DNA of 64,000 bases, taken from contig CAJNOJ010000034.1 in the NCBI GenBank assembly GCA_905250025.1, positions 535,582 to 599,581 of the forward strand, in the 5' to 3' direction. This DNA is from Adineta ricciae (Eukaryota; Rotifera; Eurotatoria; Adinetida; Adinetidae). Positions 21,322-34,170 of the stretch are shown in pieces. The first letter of the stretch is position 1. Every line of letters starts with the position of its first letter. A program made the position numbers and the translations under genes. The notes beneath the pieces were generated by a model. That model was not told where the DNA came from, did not search any database, and was given only the letters and a program-made list of their open reading frames with translations.

Positions 21322-24300
21322 TTATTTGACACCATTGGTATGTTGTTTGGGTGGCCGTTGCTCTTTAGGTCCGCTACCGTTTATCGAGTCGGATGCGGAC
21401 ACATCGTTGGACTCTGTTCCATTGTTGGAGGATGTTTGTTGAGATTTCTTCGATGACATCTGGTGCGATTGTCCACCAATACCGTAATTCTCTTCGTAAT
21501 ATTCATGTTGATTATTATTCATATTATTGTTATTATATCGATAATTGTTACCACCACGATTGCCACGAGAATTACCATATCGATAGCGTTGCGTTGAATA
21601 CTGATCATTATACTGTTGTTGACCTTCTAAATGAGAAAATTAGTAAAGATTTTCATATATGGAATTTTTCACATACCATTGGTTTCCTGAACATCATAGG
21701 TTGTGCCTTCAGCATCATTGTTTCGACGACGATCATTATAACCTACGAAGAAAGCAGTTCGTAGTAGATATTCAACATTAGTTTCATCAGTTAGTCACAG
21801 CAAACATGCGTCTGTTATTATAAAAATAGAATGCGTTCGTTTAGATGCATGCGAGCCGATCATCTTGTTATATATGCATGGAGCAAAAGAGAAATTAAAG
21901 AAAGCATTCATTGTTATATGCACACCTTGGCGGTTAGGTAGTGGTGGTCGACCACGTTGCCAGCCGCGTCGACCACCTCGTCCACCAGCACCTCTGGGTA
22001 GCGTAGCTGAATGTATCATACTGTCAGTGCTGTAGCCAGCCTCTTGTTGTTGTTCACTTTCGACCTGTGCTGCCCAGTCACGAAATTTTCGACCGGTACC
22101 AACCGTCGATGATGCTGCATCGCCACACTCACTAGCTTCGTCTGCGAAGATAAATATGATCATCCTTGTGTTTCTCGTATGAGACAATGAATTTTTCTCG
22201 TTTCAAAAAAAGAACAAGAAACTCGCTCAGACTAACACTTACCACCAGTGCCAGCATCACTTTGTGTGCCACCACGATATAAATTACCACCAGCACCACG
22301 ACGTCCGCGATTAGCACTACCTCCGCCGAAGTTATTTGATCGACGAGATTGTTGATTGTTGTAATTATCACCACGCTGTTGTTGTTGAGGGTAGGATTGC
22401 TGTTGATAATTAGTGTCACGGAAACTTCGTGTACTACCAGAATTACTCATTCGATCGGACTCATAACTAAAATAACAGATTCAATCTCTATTTTGTACTG
22501 TTGTCTCGAAAAACTAAATGAATTGACTCATACCGTTGCGGTCGACCACCTTGATAGCCCATTCCCGCTGTTATGTTCATCGAAGTGCCTTGCTGTGGAC
22601 CAACGATTGTACGAAATTGTTCATTCACTTGGATCTTCTTTTCTTGCAATTCGTCGAATTCCTTTAGAGAACAACACCTTCTTATCACACCAAAGCATCT
22701 TCTGCACAAAAACGTACTTTTAGAGAAGCTAAATGGTATTCGAGTAAAACTTTTGCATTGGCGATGCTTTCCGCTGTACCGACAAAGATAAAGGGCACTT
22801 GACTCTAGAGAACAATCAAGAATTTGCGCAAATATTTGAAGAATATACTTTAACTTACAGGATAATTGCTTTCATCATGTGCTGTTGGTTGTTCATTATC
22901 TCCTTCAATTTTAACACGCACTACTCCGCTTCTATCCACTATTTCTTGAATGATATGACCTTTTTTACCAATAACTTTGCCTAAATTTGCCAATCAATCC
23001 AGAAATGTTCTTATCTTTACAATTCCTGCACTTACCTATCAGTTCTCGCGGAATTGACACAGCATCTTCAGTATACTCGAGTATACTACGCGCTTCTTTT
23101 ACAGCTTTGTCCGTCTACAAAAATGCAGATCATTTTCAATAATGAAAGAAAACTCCACGACTGGTCCAGATCTTACATCACCAAACACTTTAATCGTACA
23201 AGTTTCATCCTCAACTTCAATAGCTGTGACGCCAGGTACTTCACGTGCTTTAGCAATGTTTGATCCATGTGAACCAATAGCAAGACCCATTAGTTCGGTT
23301 TTGACAGTGAATTTTTCGAAAAATTTGGATGTTTGATTGACCTTGATTCGCTATAAAAGAGAGAACATCTCTTCAATAGAGCTAGTTACGTACGGTCATA
23401 TCGATCTTACTTCAAGTTGTTTCGAAACTTTTTCTGTTTCTTGAACAAGTTTGGCTTTTGAACGTAAATTTCGAAAATGCATTTCGGATAATATTTGAGC
23501 ACGGCGAATTGTACTGTCATTGTCAGACTAGAAGGTCAAAATTCGAATTATGCATGGACAAAGTCAACAATGACATTCGACATACGATAACAACAAGACA
23601 TTCTTTTGCTTTATCATATCGAACAATTGCAGCACCCGATGTTTTCTTGAAATCTTTGTGATTTGCTGGATTATTACATCTAAAAATGCATAGCCATAGT
23701 TGCTTTTTTGTCTGAATAAAAAATCGAATCCTGCTTACGCTTCTTGACTCTCTTTGGGAACAGGTAGTTCTATCCGTTTAAACATTGAATAAGTGATCGG
23801 TGGACTAATTAATAATGAAAGCAAAGTTTCCGCGTAGCTGTTCGAAGAAGAAATCAGTTTTACTTTGTATTTGGATAGCGAATTCTATCACTCGGTACGA
23901 TGTCCGAATAAACAGAGCCTTGAGCACTGCCTTTATAATCAACAACAAAAAATTCGCCTCTGAACATTTTTGCAGTTGCCGGCCACCAGCCGAGTGGCTC
24001 GTCTTCTTTGGCTTTTGCGAGAACCTAATGGAGAAAGAGAATGAAATGAAACCATCATAACCTAATGTGCGATATATCATACTTCACATGCATCGCCAGG
24101 TGCTAGTTTTTTTAGATCACTTGGTTCTGGTGGTAGTCGGACGCGATTATCAGAAAAGGGAACTTTTGTTGGAGGGAGAAAACTACGAAATCAAAATCGA
24201 TCGAATGAGAATTATCTAATCAAATGGCATTGAAACTTACTCTTGATCATATTTAACATCAATACCGATTGTATCCACATCATGAACATGTGCCTAAAGT

Positions 24301-24392
24301 AAAAAGTCTTGGCTTGCTATTGATAATATCAAATGATTTACTTTGTAGTAGGCACCGTTAGGATGTCCCACTTCAACGCTGAGATCGTTCAT
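21322..24392 (-). CDS. FMR1/FXR family RNA-binding protein
   Basis: Cytoplasmic, polysome-associated regulator of mRNA translation and stability. ATG at 24392 gives [18 protein letters not shown], the first Agenet/Tudor repeat. A second Tudor follows ([20 protein letters not shown]). KH1 shows [20 protein letters not shown] (GSHG loop) and KH2 shows [20 protein letters not shown] (GKKG loop). A conserved segment [20 protein letters not shown] comes next. The C-terminal half is Gly/Arg/Asn/Gln-rich with RGG-like patches ([21 protein letters not shown]) and ends [12 protein letters not shown], like the vertebrate ...NGVP end. About a dozen exons are interrupted by 50-90 nt introns. Invertebrates usually have one such gene, so FMR1 and FXR1/2 cannot be distinguished. 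Confidence 0.93.
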
Positions 24393-25015
24393 TTGTGCTT
24401 CTTCGAAATAGATCTATGTATTTTCAATCAGATCAAACGCCTGTTGGAGACGATAATAACAGTAGGAAAAAGGTGATGTTTCTGAGTACCAAGATACACT
24501 AATACATGCAGTTGACAATCACTGACGATGTTCTTTTTTTCTCTTTGATTTGCTTAATGATTAATGAAAAAGAGATACTATCTAGAATACAACGTTAGAT
24601 TATATAATACAACGTCATAACCTTCTGTCGACATCGAGAAAAATCCACGAACGCTGCTAGTAAATTTTGTCGAAACTAGCGAATAGTAACAATATTTTGC
24701 ACTAATAGGAAAATAGATTGTACAGGAAAGTGAACAGACGGAAGCCTTGTTTGTTTATTTACTTTTCTTCTTTTTCTCTCAAAGATGGATTTGTTAAGAA
24801 GTTACTTCTTGGTAAAGAATGGAACGACCTCTGTCAAGAAAAAAGACTTGAAACTAGACAATAATTCGCATATATTCAGACAGGCATTGATGTCAACATC
24901 AACTTGAGTCAATTTAATCTCAAAACAAACAAGAAACTTTTCGTATAGATGTCGCTCGTACGCAATTTATATATGAAAATACAGAAAATGAACTATTCCA
25001 ACTAGGGTTTGATTA
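24393..25015. other. Intergenic: FMR1/FXR promoter side
   Basis: Lies upstream of the FMR1/FXR start and downstream of the small membrane-protein gene, both on the minus strand. No exon recognised. Mostly AT-rich. Confidence 0.4.
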
Positions 25016-25551
25016 TCATGATTGATTTCTAGTAGTTGCATCCGCCGACGATGAGGAACTGGTCACAGCTGCCGAACGGTCCGCAGTAGTTTCATCCGCA
25101 TTCGTTTCTATTGTTTCCTGCATGGTTTGTTCATAGGACGGTGGTTTATCCGAACTATTCGATATCATTGAAGTGTATCGAGGCGGATACGAATAATCAT
25201 ACGTTCCCGGAGGTATCTGATCGCTATTATAAATCGGAATAATAGTTGCCATATACGTTTGTTGTTGTGCTAGAAAGAACAAAATGAAATTTCGAACATT
25301 TTCAAGTTATTACTGCTCACCTCGTCGTAATTGTTTTTGTCGGCATCGAAGATAGAAATAGACGAGTGCGATGATAAATAAAATAGCTAATGGTATAATG
25401 ATTCCTACAGCACTAAAACAATTCAATGAAGAAGCAGAAATGACATTTTTTTTCTTCAGCGAAATGCTTCTGACATGTCTTACACGTAAGTTGAGAGATG
25501 AGAAGCACAGTACTCATATTTGGCACTGTCAGCGTCGTAGCATGTTGCCAT
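25016..25551 (-). CDS. Small single-pass membrane protein with PPSY motif, about 137 aa
   Basis: Three exons (25551-25484, 25412-25321, 25269-25016) sum to 414 nt. A short Cys-containing N-terminal segment (MATCYDADSAKYEYC) is followed by a clear transmembrane helix (VGIIIPLAILFIIALVYFYL) and a basic stop-transfer (RCRQKQLRR). The cytosolic tail holds Tyr/Pro-rich sequence (PPGTYDYSYPP), a PPSYEQ late-domain or WW-ligand motif, and a Ser/Thr-rich end. This layout recalls small shisa/CYYR1/WBP1-like adaptors that recruit NEDD4-type ubiquitin ligases, but I cannot name the family. The sequence just 5' of the ATG ends in TAG and could be an acceptor, so an upstream signal-peptide exon may be missing. 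Confidence 0.55.
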
Positions 25552-27408
25552 TTTGTTCTAGTAGGTTCGATAAGATATAAAATAAACACACATTCAACAA
25601 ATAGTTATGTCTTTTTCTCAAATGAATAATGTCGTCAATCGATTCTGTTTCCTCCATAATCAACAATACAGTTTTTTTTGCGTTTTTTTTTCATTCTTTT
25701 TCGTGCAATGCAATACATATATATGTATGTGCAAAAAAAAAACAGGACAAACGTACCTTTTTTCCTCTCAGCCCTGCACTTGTCAGTTTGTCTCTCTAGT
25801 ACACCATAAAAGCGCACCCTGATGACTCGGCGTCACGCTTTATGCTTTCAGAATTCGATGAATTCATAATTATTTGAAAGGAAAAAAAACGAGAGAAATG
25901 AATCCTTACCTTCGGTCGATCGATATACCCTTGACGTTTTTTTTTCTTGTCGTATGCAGCAAAGGAATAATTTGCCATCAGTTCGTGTCTTTGAAAGTAT
26001 GTGCGAAGCACTGTTCAACAAAATCAAATAGTTTGAGACAAGTGAAATCTCCCATTGTTTTAAATCTCGTGATAATCATCTTAATTGAAAATGAATGTAG
26101 ATATGAACCAAGGGTACAGACCAAAACCAGATATCGATCGAAACTGATATTTATCGTTCTATTTGTTTATCATTTTTTCTATCTTCTCGGGTTCAATTAG
26201 AATATGCTCTATTAACTTTCATAGCTTTGAAATCAATCTACGAACGACCGAGCGATGAGTACCTGAATTTGAACGATGAGCTATGCCCGCTGTCAAAAAT
26301 TATTCAATATCACAGATATGCGCATTTCATCTCAAAGTCTAGTACAATTACACAACCAAATTTCGTATTGAGCTATTTCTCTCCTAATTGATGTCAATCA
26401 ACGGTGCACATTAGTAATGAAAACAAAGATACAAATTTGATTTCCGTCGTGGATACGGAAATGATTCTAATTAACTTCGGCAATCAAACAGAAGAGGAGC
26501 GATTCGAGTATAACTACATGATTTGTTTCTTTTATTCATCAGAATCGATTGAAGACAAATGTTAATCGAAAGGAACAGAGAGAAGAAAGGAAAACCAAAT
26601 TTCATTATTTGCTTATGATTTTGTTTTTCGAAAGCTAGACACGAGTGTACAACTGATCATCAATAAAGACGACACAGGTCAAAGAGAAGGAAAAAAAAGC
26701 AAGACAAGTTTTATTTTCACACATAAACATACATGTTAATATTCTTCTTTAAACAAATTTGACAACTCTCACCCTCCATCTTCTTTTCTTTTCGTCACAG
26801 AAGCAGCAGAAGAAAAACAAAAACAATAGGACAAGATACATGTAAGTTTGTTTGTTTTTTTCGTGTGCAAAAGAATTATCAGACATTTGATTTCAAAGAG
26901 AAGAGAGAAAAAAAAGAAAACAAGAAGTGCAGCGTTTTTTTTTGTTTCGATATATGTTCAAAAGAAAAACGAAAGAATATGAATGAATGGACAAACGCAC
27001 ATTCGTCTAATCTACTACAGTCTAACTCATGCACAAAGAAAGAAAAGAAAAGAAAACACATGAGAGATATACATGACCTGCGCACGTTCAGGTATCACTG
27101 AGACCGTACAGAAATTTGCCTAGATTGGAAGCAATAAGAAAGATTTCCTGATAAATCTACGAGAGGGGATCGAGCACCACCCACTTTTGGAAAAAATATA
27201 TGCGGGTAGAGAAAGAAAGGGAAGGAGCGAAACACGACTACAACCACAGTGAAGAAGAGATAGATAGGAGGGATTTTCTCTTATTTCTCGTTTAAAAAAC
27301 ACACAAACTCACTGTTGATTATTAAAGAACAAACGAAAGAAAGAGGAAAAATTGCGAGACGTTTGTACACACAAATATCGATATTTGTCTTTTTGTTGAA
27401 TAGGAACA
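25552..27408. other. Intergenic, low-complexity, no gene seen
   Basis: Long A- and T-runs and purine-rich tracts (26580-27080) give open frames of biased composition only. An undetected signal-peptide exon for the PPSY membrane protein may lie near the left edge, and the right edge is the PIM-like 3' UTR. Confidence 0.4.
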
Positions 27409-29357
27409 TTAATCTTTAACCCAAGCATGCTCCAGTAAGGATTCAAATGACGGGCGTCGGTCAGGATTTTGGGCGAGACAACGTTGAATTAGATTTTTCA
27501 ATGAAGCTGACATATGTGGTTTGAGAACTAACTTGTGACCAGTGATATCCTCTTCACTTTCAAATGGTAGACTACCACAAACCTAAAACCAACACAAATC
27601 AAACGAAACGAACCGAGTTTTCGACTTACCATATCATACAGCAGCACACCGAGTGTCCATACGGTCGATGGAATACCTGCATAACGCTTTTTCGTGATGT
27701 ATTCAGGCGATTTATACTGTTTTGTGCCATGGAAATCTGAATAATAGGATGTTGAGGATTTACAAATGGCACTGGCACCAAAATCGATCAACACGAGTGA
27801 TTCGGATTCCAGATCAACTAAAATGTTTTCACTTTTGAGATCACGATGTACAACGCCCTTTCTAAATAAAGACAAATAGAGATCTATTAGTATCAATGAT
27901 GTAATCAAGTCTTTTCATCAATCATTATACAAGAAGAACGAACAGCTGCGACGAACACTTCACATATGTAACCATCTTGTGTCTTTTTTATTAGTATGAT
28001 ATTAAAATTTTCTAGTCATTCATTTCAAAATTCACATGATTGCTTCGAGTTACTTTCACGTTTAATCACTGCAGGGCTGGTATGATTTATCTCTTTTGCA
28101 ATACTTTCCTCATTACAGCTGGCATACTTGACAAAATTTGTTCTTCATCGATGTGAACATCTGTTGTACCTTCGAGGGTTCCTTTCCAGCAATTTAGTTC
28201 TATATCATCATCAATTTCAATGAACCTTGGGATAGTCTAAACAGTACTTGATCGCAGTAGTGTCTCTGATCTGGGTCTGATGCATATCTACTTTCTCTCG
28301 CACTCTGATTTGTATCGTCGACAGCGTGGCAGCTATTTGTTTATGCTTGAATCTTACCGTAGCATGGCTAGATTGATATGCACTAATTGTTGAAAGAATT
28401 TTCGCGCTGTTGCTTCGCTTAAATGGCCACTCTCAGTCGACTCGAGAAAATCGAATAGATCTTGACAATTACGTAAACGTTCCATGACTAATATCCAGTG
28501 TTGAGCATTCTCAAAATAATCATACACATGAATAATACCTAGCAAAGATGAATAAAGATGTGTGCCAACCGAAAACATATCGAGAAATACTCTACCTTGT
28601 ATTTCATGCACGGCTTTATGTAGTAAAACTTCCGCTGGATACTTTTTCTGACTAATCATCAACCAATTTTTTGTTTTCTCTTTTGGAATAAACTTGACTA
28701 CAACTGGTTTATTGTCACTCAAACGAGTGCCTTCGTAGATATCGGAAAATCCTCCACTTCGGATAAATTCACCCAATTGATAATAGTCACCAAAATTCGA
28801 TTTAATCACATCGAATCGTACCATGTTGAAGAGAACTTGTTCGATTGATAATGCATCCACAGTTGGAGAATAGTTCGGTGTTTTTAAAAGCATCGACGCT
28901 GTAGGACTTGAATTTGTAGTTTGTTCATTTTGTGTACGCGTGTGGTTTATTAGAAAATCTTTCTTTGTGGTTAATGATAGTGATGATGACGACGATGACG
29001 AAGATGTATTGGAACAACTGGATGGAAATTGTAGTTGATTATTTTCATATGGACGATACGCATTGAAACGTGTCGTCAGGGATGCTGAAGACTTTTGTTC
29101 AGTGGAATTGGACGACGACGACGATGGTGGTTGTTCTTGATCACGATAAATTCCGGCAGGTAGAATACGTGTTGACATGAATGATGATGGTTCGATAAAT
29201 TCGGTTAAGGATGATGTTGATGATGATGAGGAAAGGGAAAAAACAGCTACACTATTATTGCCATGATCTTCATTAGTGTGCAAGGACGATGACGACGAAG
29301 ACGATGATGATGATGTTGATGATGAGTCAACTTCAGATAGTTTGTTATTGTGATCTT
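27409..29357 (-). CDS. PIM-like serine/threonine kinase (5' end incomplete)
   Basis: Calcium/calmodulin-kinase-group protein kinase resembling animal PIM kinases. The N-terminal extension is dominated by Ser runs and is probably disordered. The kinase domain starts [19 protein letters not shown]. It continues with [14 protein letters not shown] (catalytic Lys), [20 protein letters not shown] and QDLFDFLE at the hinge, [14 protein letters not shown] and LIDFGASA. After [14 protein letters not shown] it ends in [19 protein letters not shown], stop at 27409. Ser/Thr position, hinge and C-lobe follow PIM, but the hinge has Arg where vertebrate PIMs have their characteristic proline insertion. One intron (about 57 nt, near 28590) is in frame and stop-free; another (28357-27862) is unusually long, 496 nt. 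The first exon seen begins after an acceptor at 29358; the true start could be upstream or an internal ATG such as that of MSTRILPAG. Confidence 0.85.
28087..28236 (-). other. Open 50-codon stretch inside the PIM-like intron
   Basis: Within the long intron, on the same strand, an acceptor-like TTTAG is followed by 49 sense codons and a stop. The translation looks protein-like ([19 protein letters not shown], then [19 protein letters not shown]). It does not join in frame to the preceding kinase exon. It may be an alternative terminal exon, a nested gene remnant or chance. Confidence 0.25.
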
Positions 29358-32300
29358 CTAAAAAAAACGAACAGAATTTGAATGATTTGCAATTGATTGA
29401 AAACTTTAAGAAAAAACTATATCCAGCTGAACACCACACGTCTACATGCGCTTGTTCTGTTTGCTTGGTTTGACCGTTTAGAAGCAATGTACAATCAGCT
29501 ATTTTCTCTCTCTCCTTCTTTCTTTCTTTCTTTCTTTCTGTAACTGGCCGGTCGATGTCCAGCGAAAGCATATGTATATACGCGACAACACTTCACCGAA
29601 TTTTTTCTTCTCCTCTCTTCTTCTTCCCCTTCTCTTTCCTTTGCACTAACCCATTTTATATGAATAAACACACTCACTCGTTCGACAGCTGAAACGAATA
29701 CGTACTCGTCCGTCTACAGTCGAAGCTGTCCGGGATACACTATTTTTCTCCTGTCTTGACACTTCTGCTGTCTCCTTCTCTCTTCTCTTTACGTTTTTTT
29801 TCTCTTCTCATCCAATACTCGTAGAGTGCATATACGTTCAAGGTTCCTTCGTTACATGGGTACACGCACTGCAATCTGTCACATACTTTCTAGTTAATGT
29901 TACGTAATGCAGAACAAAAAAAACGAGAGAAGAAGAAAAAGAAAAGAAAGAAGTGTCAAAAAACGATTCATTTCTCGATATTTACTGGTTGAGCAAACGA
30001 GTGTATTGATGGACGATGCCGTTAACCACAAAAGAGAGAGGGAGAGAGAAAGAATTGTATACTAGCAAGAAAAAGAAAGAAAATATTCAAGGAAGAAAAA
30101 GCTATCATATGAGGCAACGACGAAAAGGATAAAAAAGAAAGAAAGAGAACAGTTTCTTCATTAATGAAAGAAGAAGAAACAAAAAAGAAGTTTGCGGTCG
30201 AAGCTGTATCGAATAAACATGCATGCTCAGCCCACGCGTCGTAGCATACGGTTTTGACGACGGTAACTCGTAACTAATGTAAAATGACGAGGAAAAAAGA
30301 AATCATATGTTTCAGTCATTCTTTTCCATCGTTTTCTCTAAAGTGCATGGTTCTCAAAGCAAGGTCGTCGAGACTTTGGCGTATGTGTTCAAACAAGCAG
30401 ATTAATTCAATTTGCTTTTCTATTATCAACAATGAAATAGAAAAAGAAGAAGAAAAAGAAGAGAACGGCCTTGTCAGGACATATCTCGGGGTATAACAAC
30501 AAAAAACAAAAAATTTCTTTATTTCTTTCTATCTATCTGTGTTTGATGACTCGCTTTTATTGACTTTTACTATAACTGTCAGGACCTTGTAGTGTCGCCA
30601 ACATCGTGTTCTTTACTGTACTATTCGGATATACAACAACCTTGCTGTTCAATATGTGATCTATTTAAGCAACGGATCGAACACAAGAGTAAGAGACGGG
30701 AAAATGTGTAATTAGCCGTAAAACCTTGGTATATGCATTGCGACTAAACGATCAATCGATGAGAGAGATTCAAGGATGAATAGCGAGAATAGAAAGAGAG
30801 AAAAAAAAACGAACTGAAAGAACACGAAGCAAAAAATTGAAATAACAGTTTGCTGCTTTTTTTCAAAAGGAATTTATTCAGTTGTCATGTTGTGGCGATG
30901 ATGTTGGCTGCTATGATAAACTATACACAGCAACGATAGACGAACGCATACAAAAGAAACAGATGTTGTCTATGTAAACATACCAATAGACAGAACTAGT
31001 CGATTCTCGATCGAGAAAATTAGAGAAGGGATTAGCGACTAAACAAACCGGTAATAACCACCAATCATCAGTGATCATGCAGGTGGTACATGAAAGTGAA
31101 ATCATCATGTCAAAAGTCAAACTCACTTGATTTCGCAAGCACCATTTCCGAAGTCGATTTGCACGATTGTCTTATATAATAGGGTAATCTATTTGTCAGA
31201 GATACTGAAAGCTGATGATGAACATCGTTGATCTCGCCTGCAAGCATTGCCTGTGTCATTGACAAAATAAATATGATGATCGATGATGCGCAACTATTGT
31301 TTTTTGTTTTTCTCTATACGGGCGGCGGTTTGTTCTCGATACAGAAATGATTGTTTATCAGTGATCGATCGAGTAGTCATGACTGCCGTCGACGTCGAGA
31401 AAAGTTTTTGACAGGCGAAAAACAAACGAAAAAACGTCGTTTTTTCTACTCGAGAAAAAGCAACGAGAAAACTTGACTTTCATTCAATATCTATCTGCTT
31501 TCTTCTTCTTGCGTTAGACTAACATTAAGATATGACGTCGAGATACTATTTACCTTAGGGACACAATAAAAAAAGTCCTGAATAGTCAGATAAAAAGTTA
31601 TCTCTGTCTAGAAATCATATCTTCTTACCTAATGATGCATTATTAGTGACCATGTCACTTAAACATAAACTGGATTTGCTTTTGAAAAATCGAAGTAATC
31701 CCATGATTGGTTTGTTCTGAAGATTTCTTTTGATGATGATGTATATATATGTACACAGACACGAATGTGAAACAGAATAATAGAATAGTTTATGATATTG
31801 GAATTGCAAATAGATCTAAAAATTCCCCACATAGACAAAATATAGATCAGTTCAAAGTCGAATTATTTCGAGAAGGATAAATGGACCTACTTATTAACAC
31901 ATTCTTTCTAGTCCGCAGGCTGCTATGCAAAGACTAAACTGCTAAAATGTTCCTGACGAAAATAACTGCGAAATGCTAATCAAAACAGATAGAAAAAAAA
32001 GGAGAGGTCGGGTATGTCGTGGCATAACTTTACTCTTATCTACTGCTTCTGTCTGTTTTTCATGTAACTACGAATAGGTATGTATGCAATTTTACAGGTG
32101 ATTATTAGTTAGTGATTATATGTTTTACTCTCACTCTCTGCTTGTCTCATTTTACTTTTGCTTATCTCACCTGCATGTGTTTAGAGAGCAAAGAATAAAA
32201 ATCAAAGTTCGACTCTGTTAACCTGAATCAGATCATTTGTTTGATTTACATGAATATGTTATTATCAGCACATACACTAGAATCTTATCTTTTCATGAGT

Positions 32301-34170
32301 CAGTTTGCTATATAAACAAGTTAGACATACCGATTAAAGCAAGAACGTCATCTTGAAAGTCTGATTATTATTATTATGGTGATGATGTCATTTAAGAAAA
32401 GAAAGAAGACGAGACTGTGAGACGTGAGACTATTTTGTCGTTTGCTTTACCTTTTTTGACAATTTCTGCTGTACTTTTAAAGACTTACATATCGATGGGG
32501 AAAACGAGGAAGAGAAGAAATGTCATTTTTCTCAATCATGTGACTTCCCATTAGTCAGGTGTTCTATAGACAGCAACTCCCCGAATGTCATATGACGAAG
32601 ATAAAGGGGGTTGATTCACGCAGGGAGGTATTGGGCATCGTATAATTTTGTTTCGCGCTAATTAATTATCTACCTATTCGCTCATCGTTTCGTGTTACGA
32701 AAAACATATTTTGATCAATATTACGTTATGAAGATACCACTAGATCTGTTTTGGAAATATTCTCGTTGCTCAACTCGCTTTTTTCATGAAAGTGGAAATA
32801 AACATTTATATACAGAATATTATCGGTGTGTTGCCAATACAGAAAGCTAGTTACCGTCTTGAATAATCGAGAACAGGAACAGAAAGAGAAAAACATGCAC
32901 TTTTCAAGCGCACCTGCCATAAGCAGTACACGGCGTGACTCTCGAGTTAAACAAGTCTATCAATGTGCAATTAATACATCATGCTTAGACAAGATTTTAT
33001 ACTTTTCAACCATAAGTACATGTGTCATATGAAAAAAAACAATATAGACGAGGGCATTCGTTAGCAAATAATAAGGTGTTTTTCTTCTTCTATGAAAGTT
33101 TCTCATCTGTGTGCTTTGACAAGAGAATATGCGCTAAAAGCATGCTTCAGTGGTAAAGTTTTTCATGTAGACCTGATATTTAACAAAGACGTAGATAAAC
33201 GACAAGGATGAAGTTAGAAATATGTGCACGAGTTATGTAATGGCGTAATAGAATATAATTATCTACGTTATTATTTGTGATTGAATTGATTGTCTGTAAA
33301 CAAAACGTGTGATAAGACACGGCATGCAGAAATTTCTAGTTTCGAACGCTATTAGCACGACGGTCGGAAAGACGCGTGCCGTTCATTCCTGATTACCTTT
33401 TACCAACAACAGTCAGCTTGAATATGTCGGTGATGGTTCGAGCAGTGTGCGCTGTTGTTGAACGTGCCGACTCTACATGTAAAAATCTTTCTTTTTCGTT
33501 CCTTTCAGCCACTATGTTAAGACTTATGAACACACACGTGTCTGGACATGTGTTCAGATGTTATAAACATTCTTTCTCATTTGTCACATGAAATAAGATT
33601 ATACAATCACACATAGCTATAGAACAAATAATGTTAAGTCTGACTAAGAGAATAGGGTGATGCAACAACAACTCTAAGATCGTCTGTACGTAAAGTGCTG
33701 GGAACAATGTAACTGATATCGTAGATGATGCACATAATGAGAGACGAGAGTGTTCGTCGCGTTTTGTTGAACTATATAGATTGGGATTAAGTGATCGATT
33801 TCGAAGCCTGTGTTAGCATGTAAAAAAGGTAATGACAACCCATAATAATCATAAAACGTGATGAAAAGAAAAAGTATAATGCACTTGACCAGTGCATGCT
33901 TTCTTAGGAAAAATTACGGAAACAGTCAATTGGAGTCGTTCTCGTCTAACATCTGCGTACATCAATAATTCATACTGCGCCAATATCAGCTAGCATTGGA
34001 CAATAGAAGGACGTGGAAAAAGCGATTACATGATCAATATTTGCTGAGCATGATAAGGAAATGCAAAGAATATCGCTGGATAGTTAGTACTAGATATCTT
34101 GACTGAGATTTATTTGACGTAACTAGAAAAGTACAGAGGGATAGAGAATTCTAAATGTTCATTTTATGTA
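29358..34170. other. 4.8-kb gene-poor stretch
   Basis: No exon with recognisable motifs on either strand. Purine-rich tracts (29900-30180, 30420-30460, 30780-30850) and simple repeats are common. It may hold the promoter and leader exons of the PIM-like gene, the 3' UTR of the H+-ATPase, regulatory DNA or small genes that cannot be recognised by eye. Confidence 0.4.
29511..29539. repeat. TTTC microsatellite
   Basis: About six tandem TTTC units in a pyrimidine-rich tract upstream of the PIM-like exons. Confidence 0.8.

Noticed and set aside
26865-27302. Lys-rich plus-strand and Phe/Ser-rich minus-strand frames
   Set aside because: Compositional artefacts of GAAA/TTTC-like tracts.
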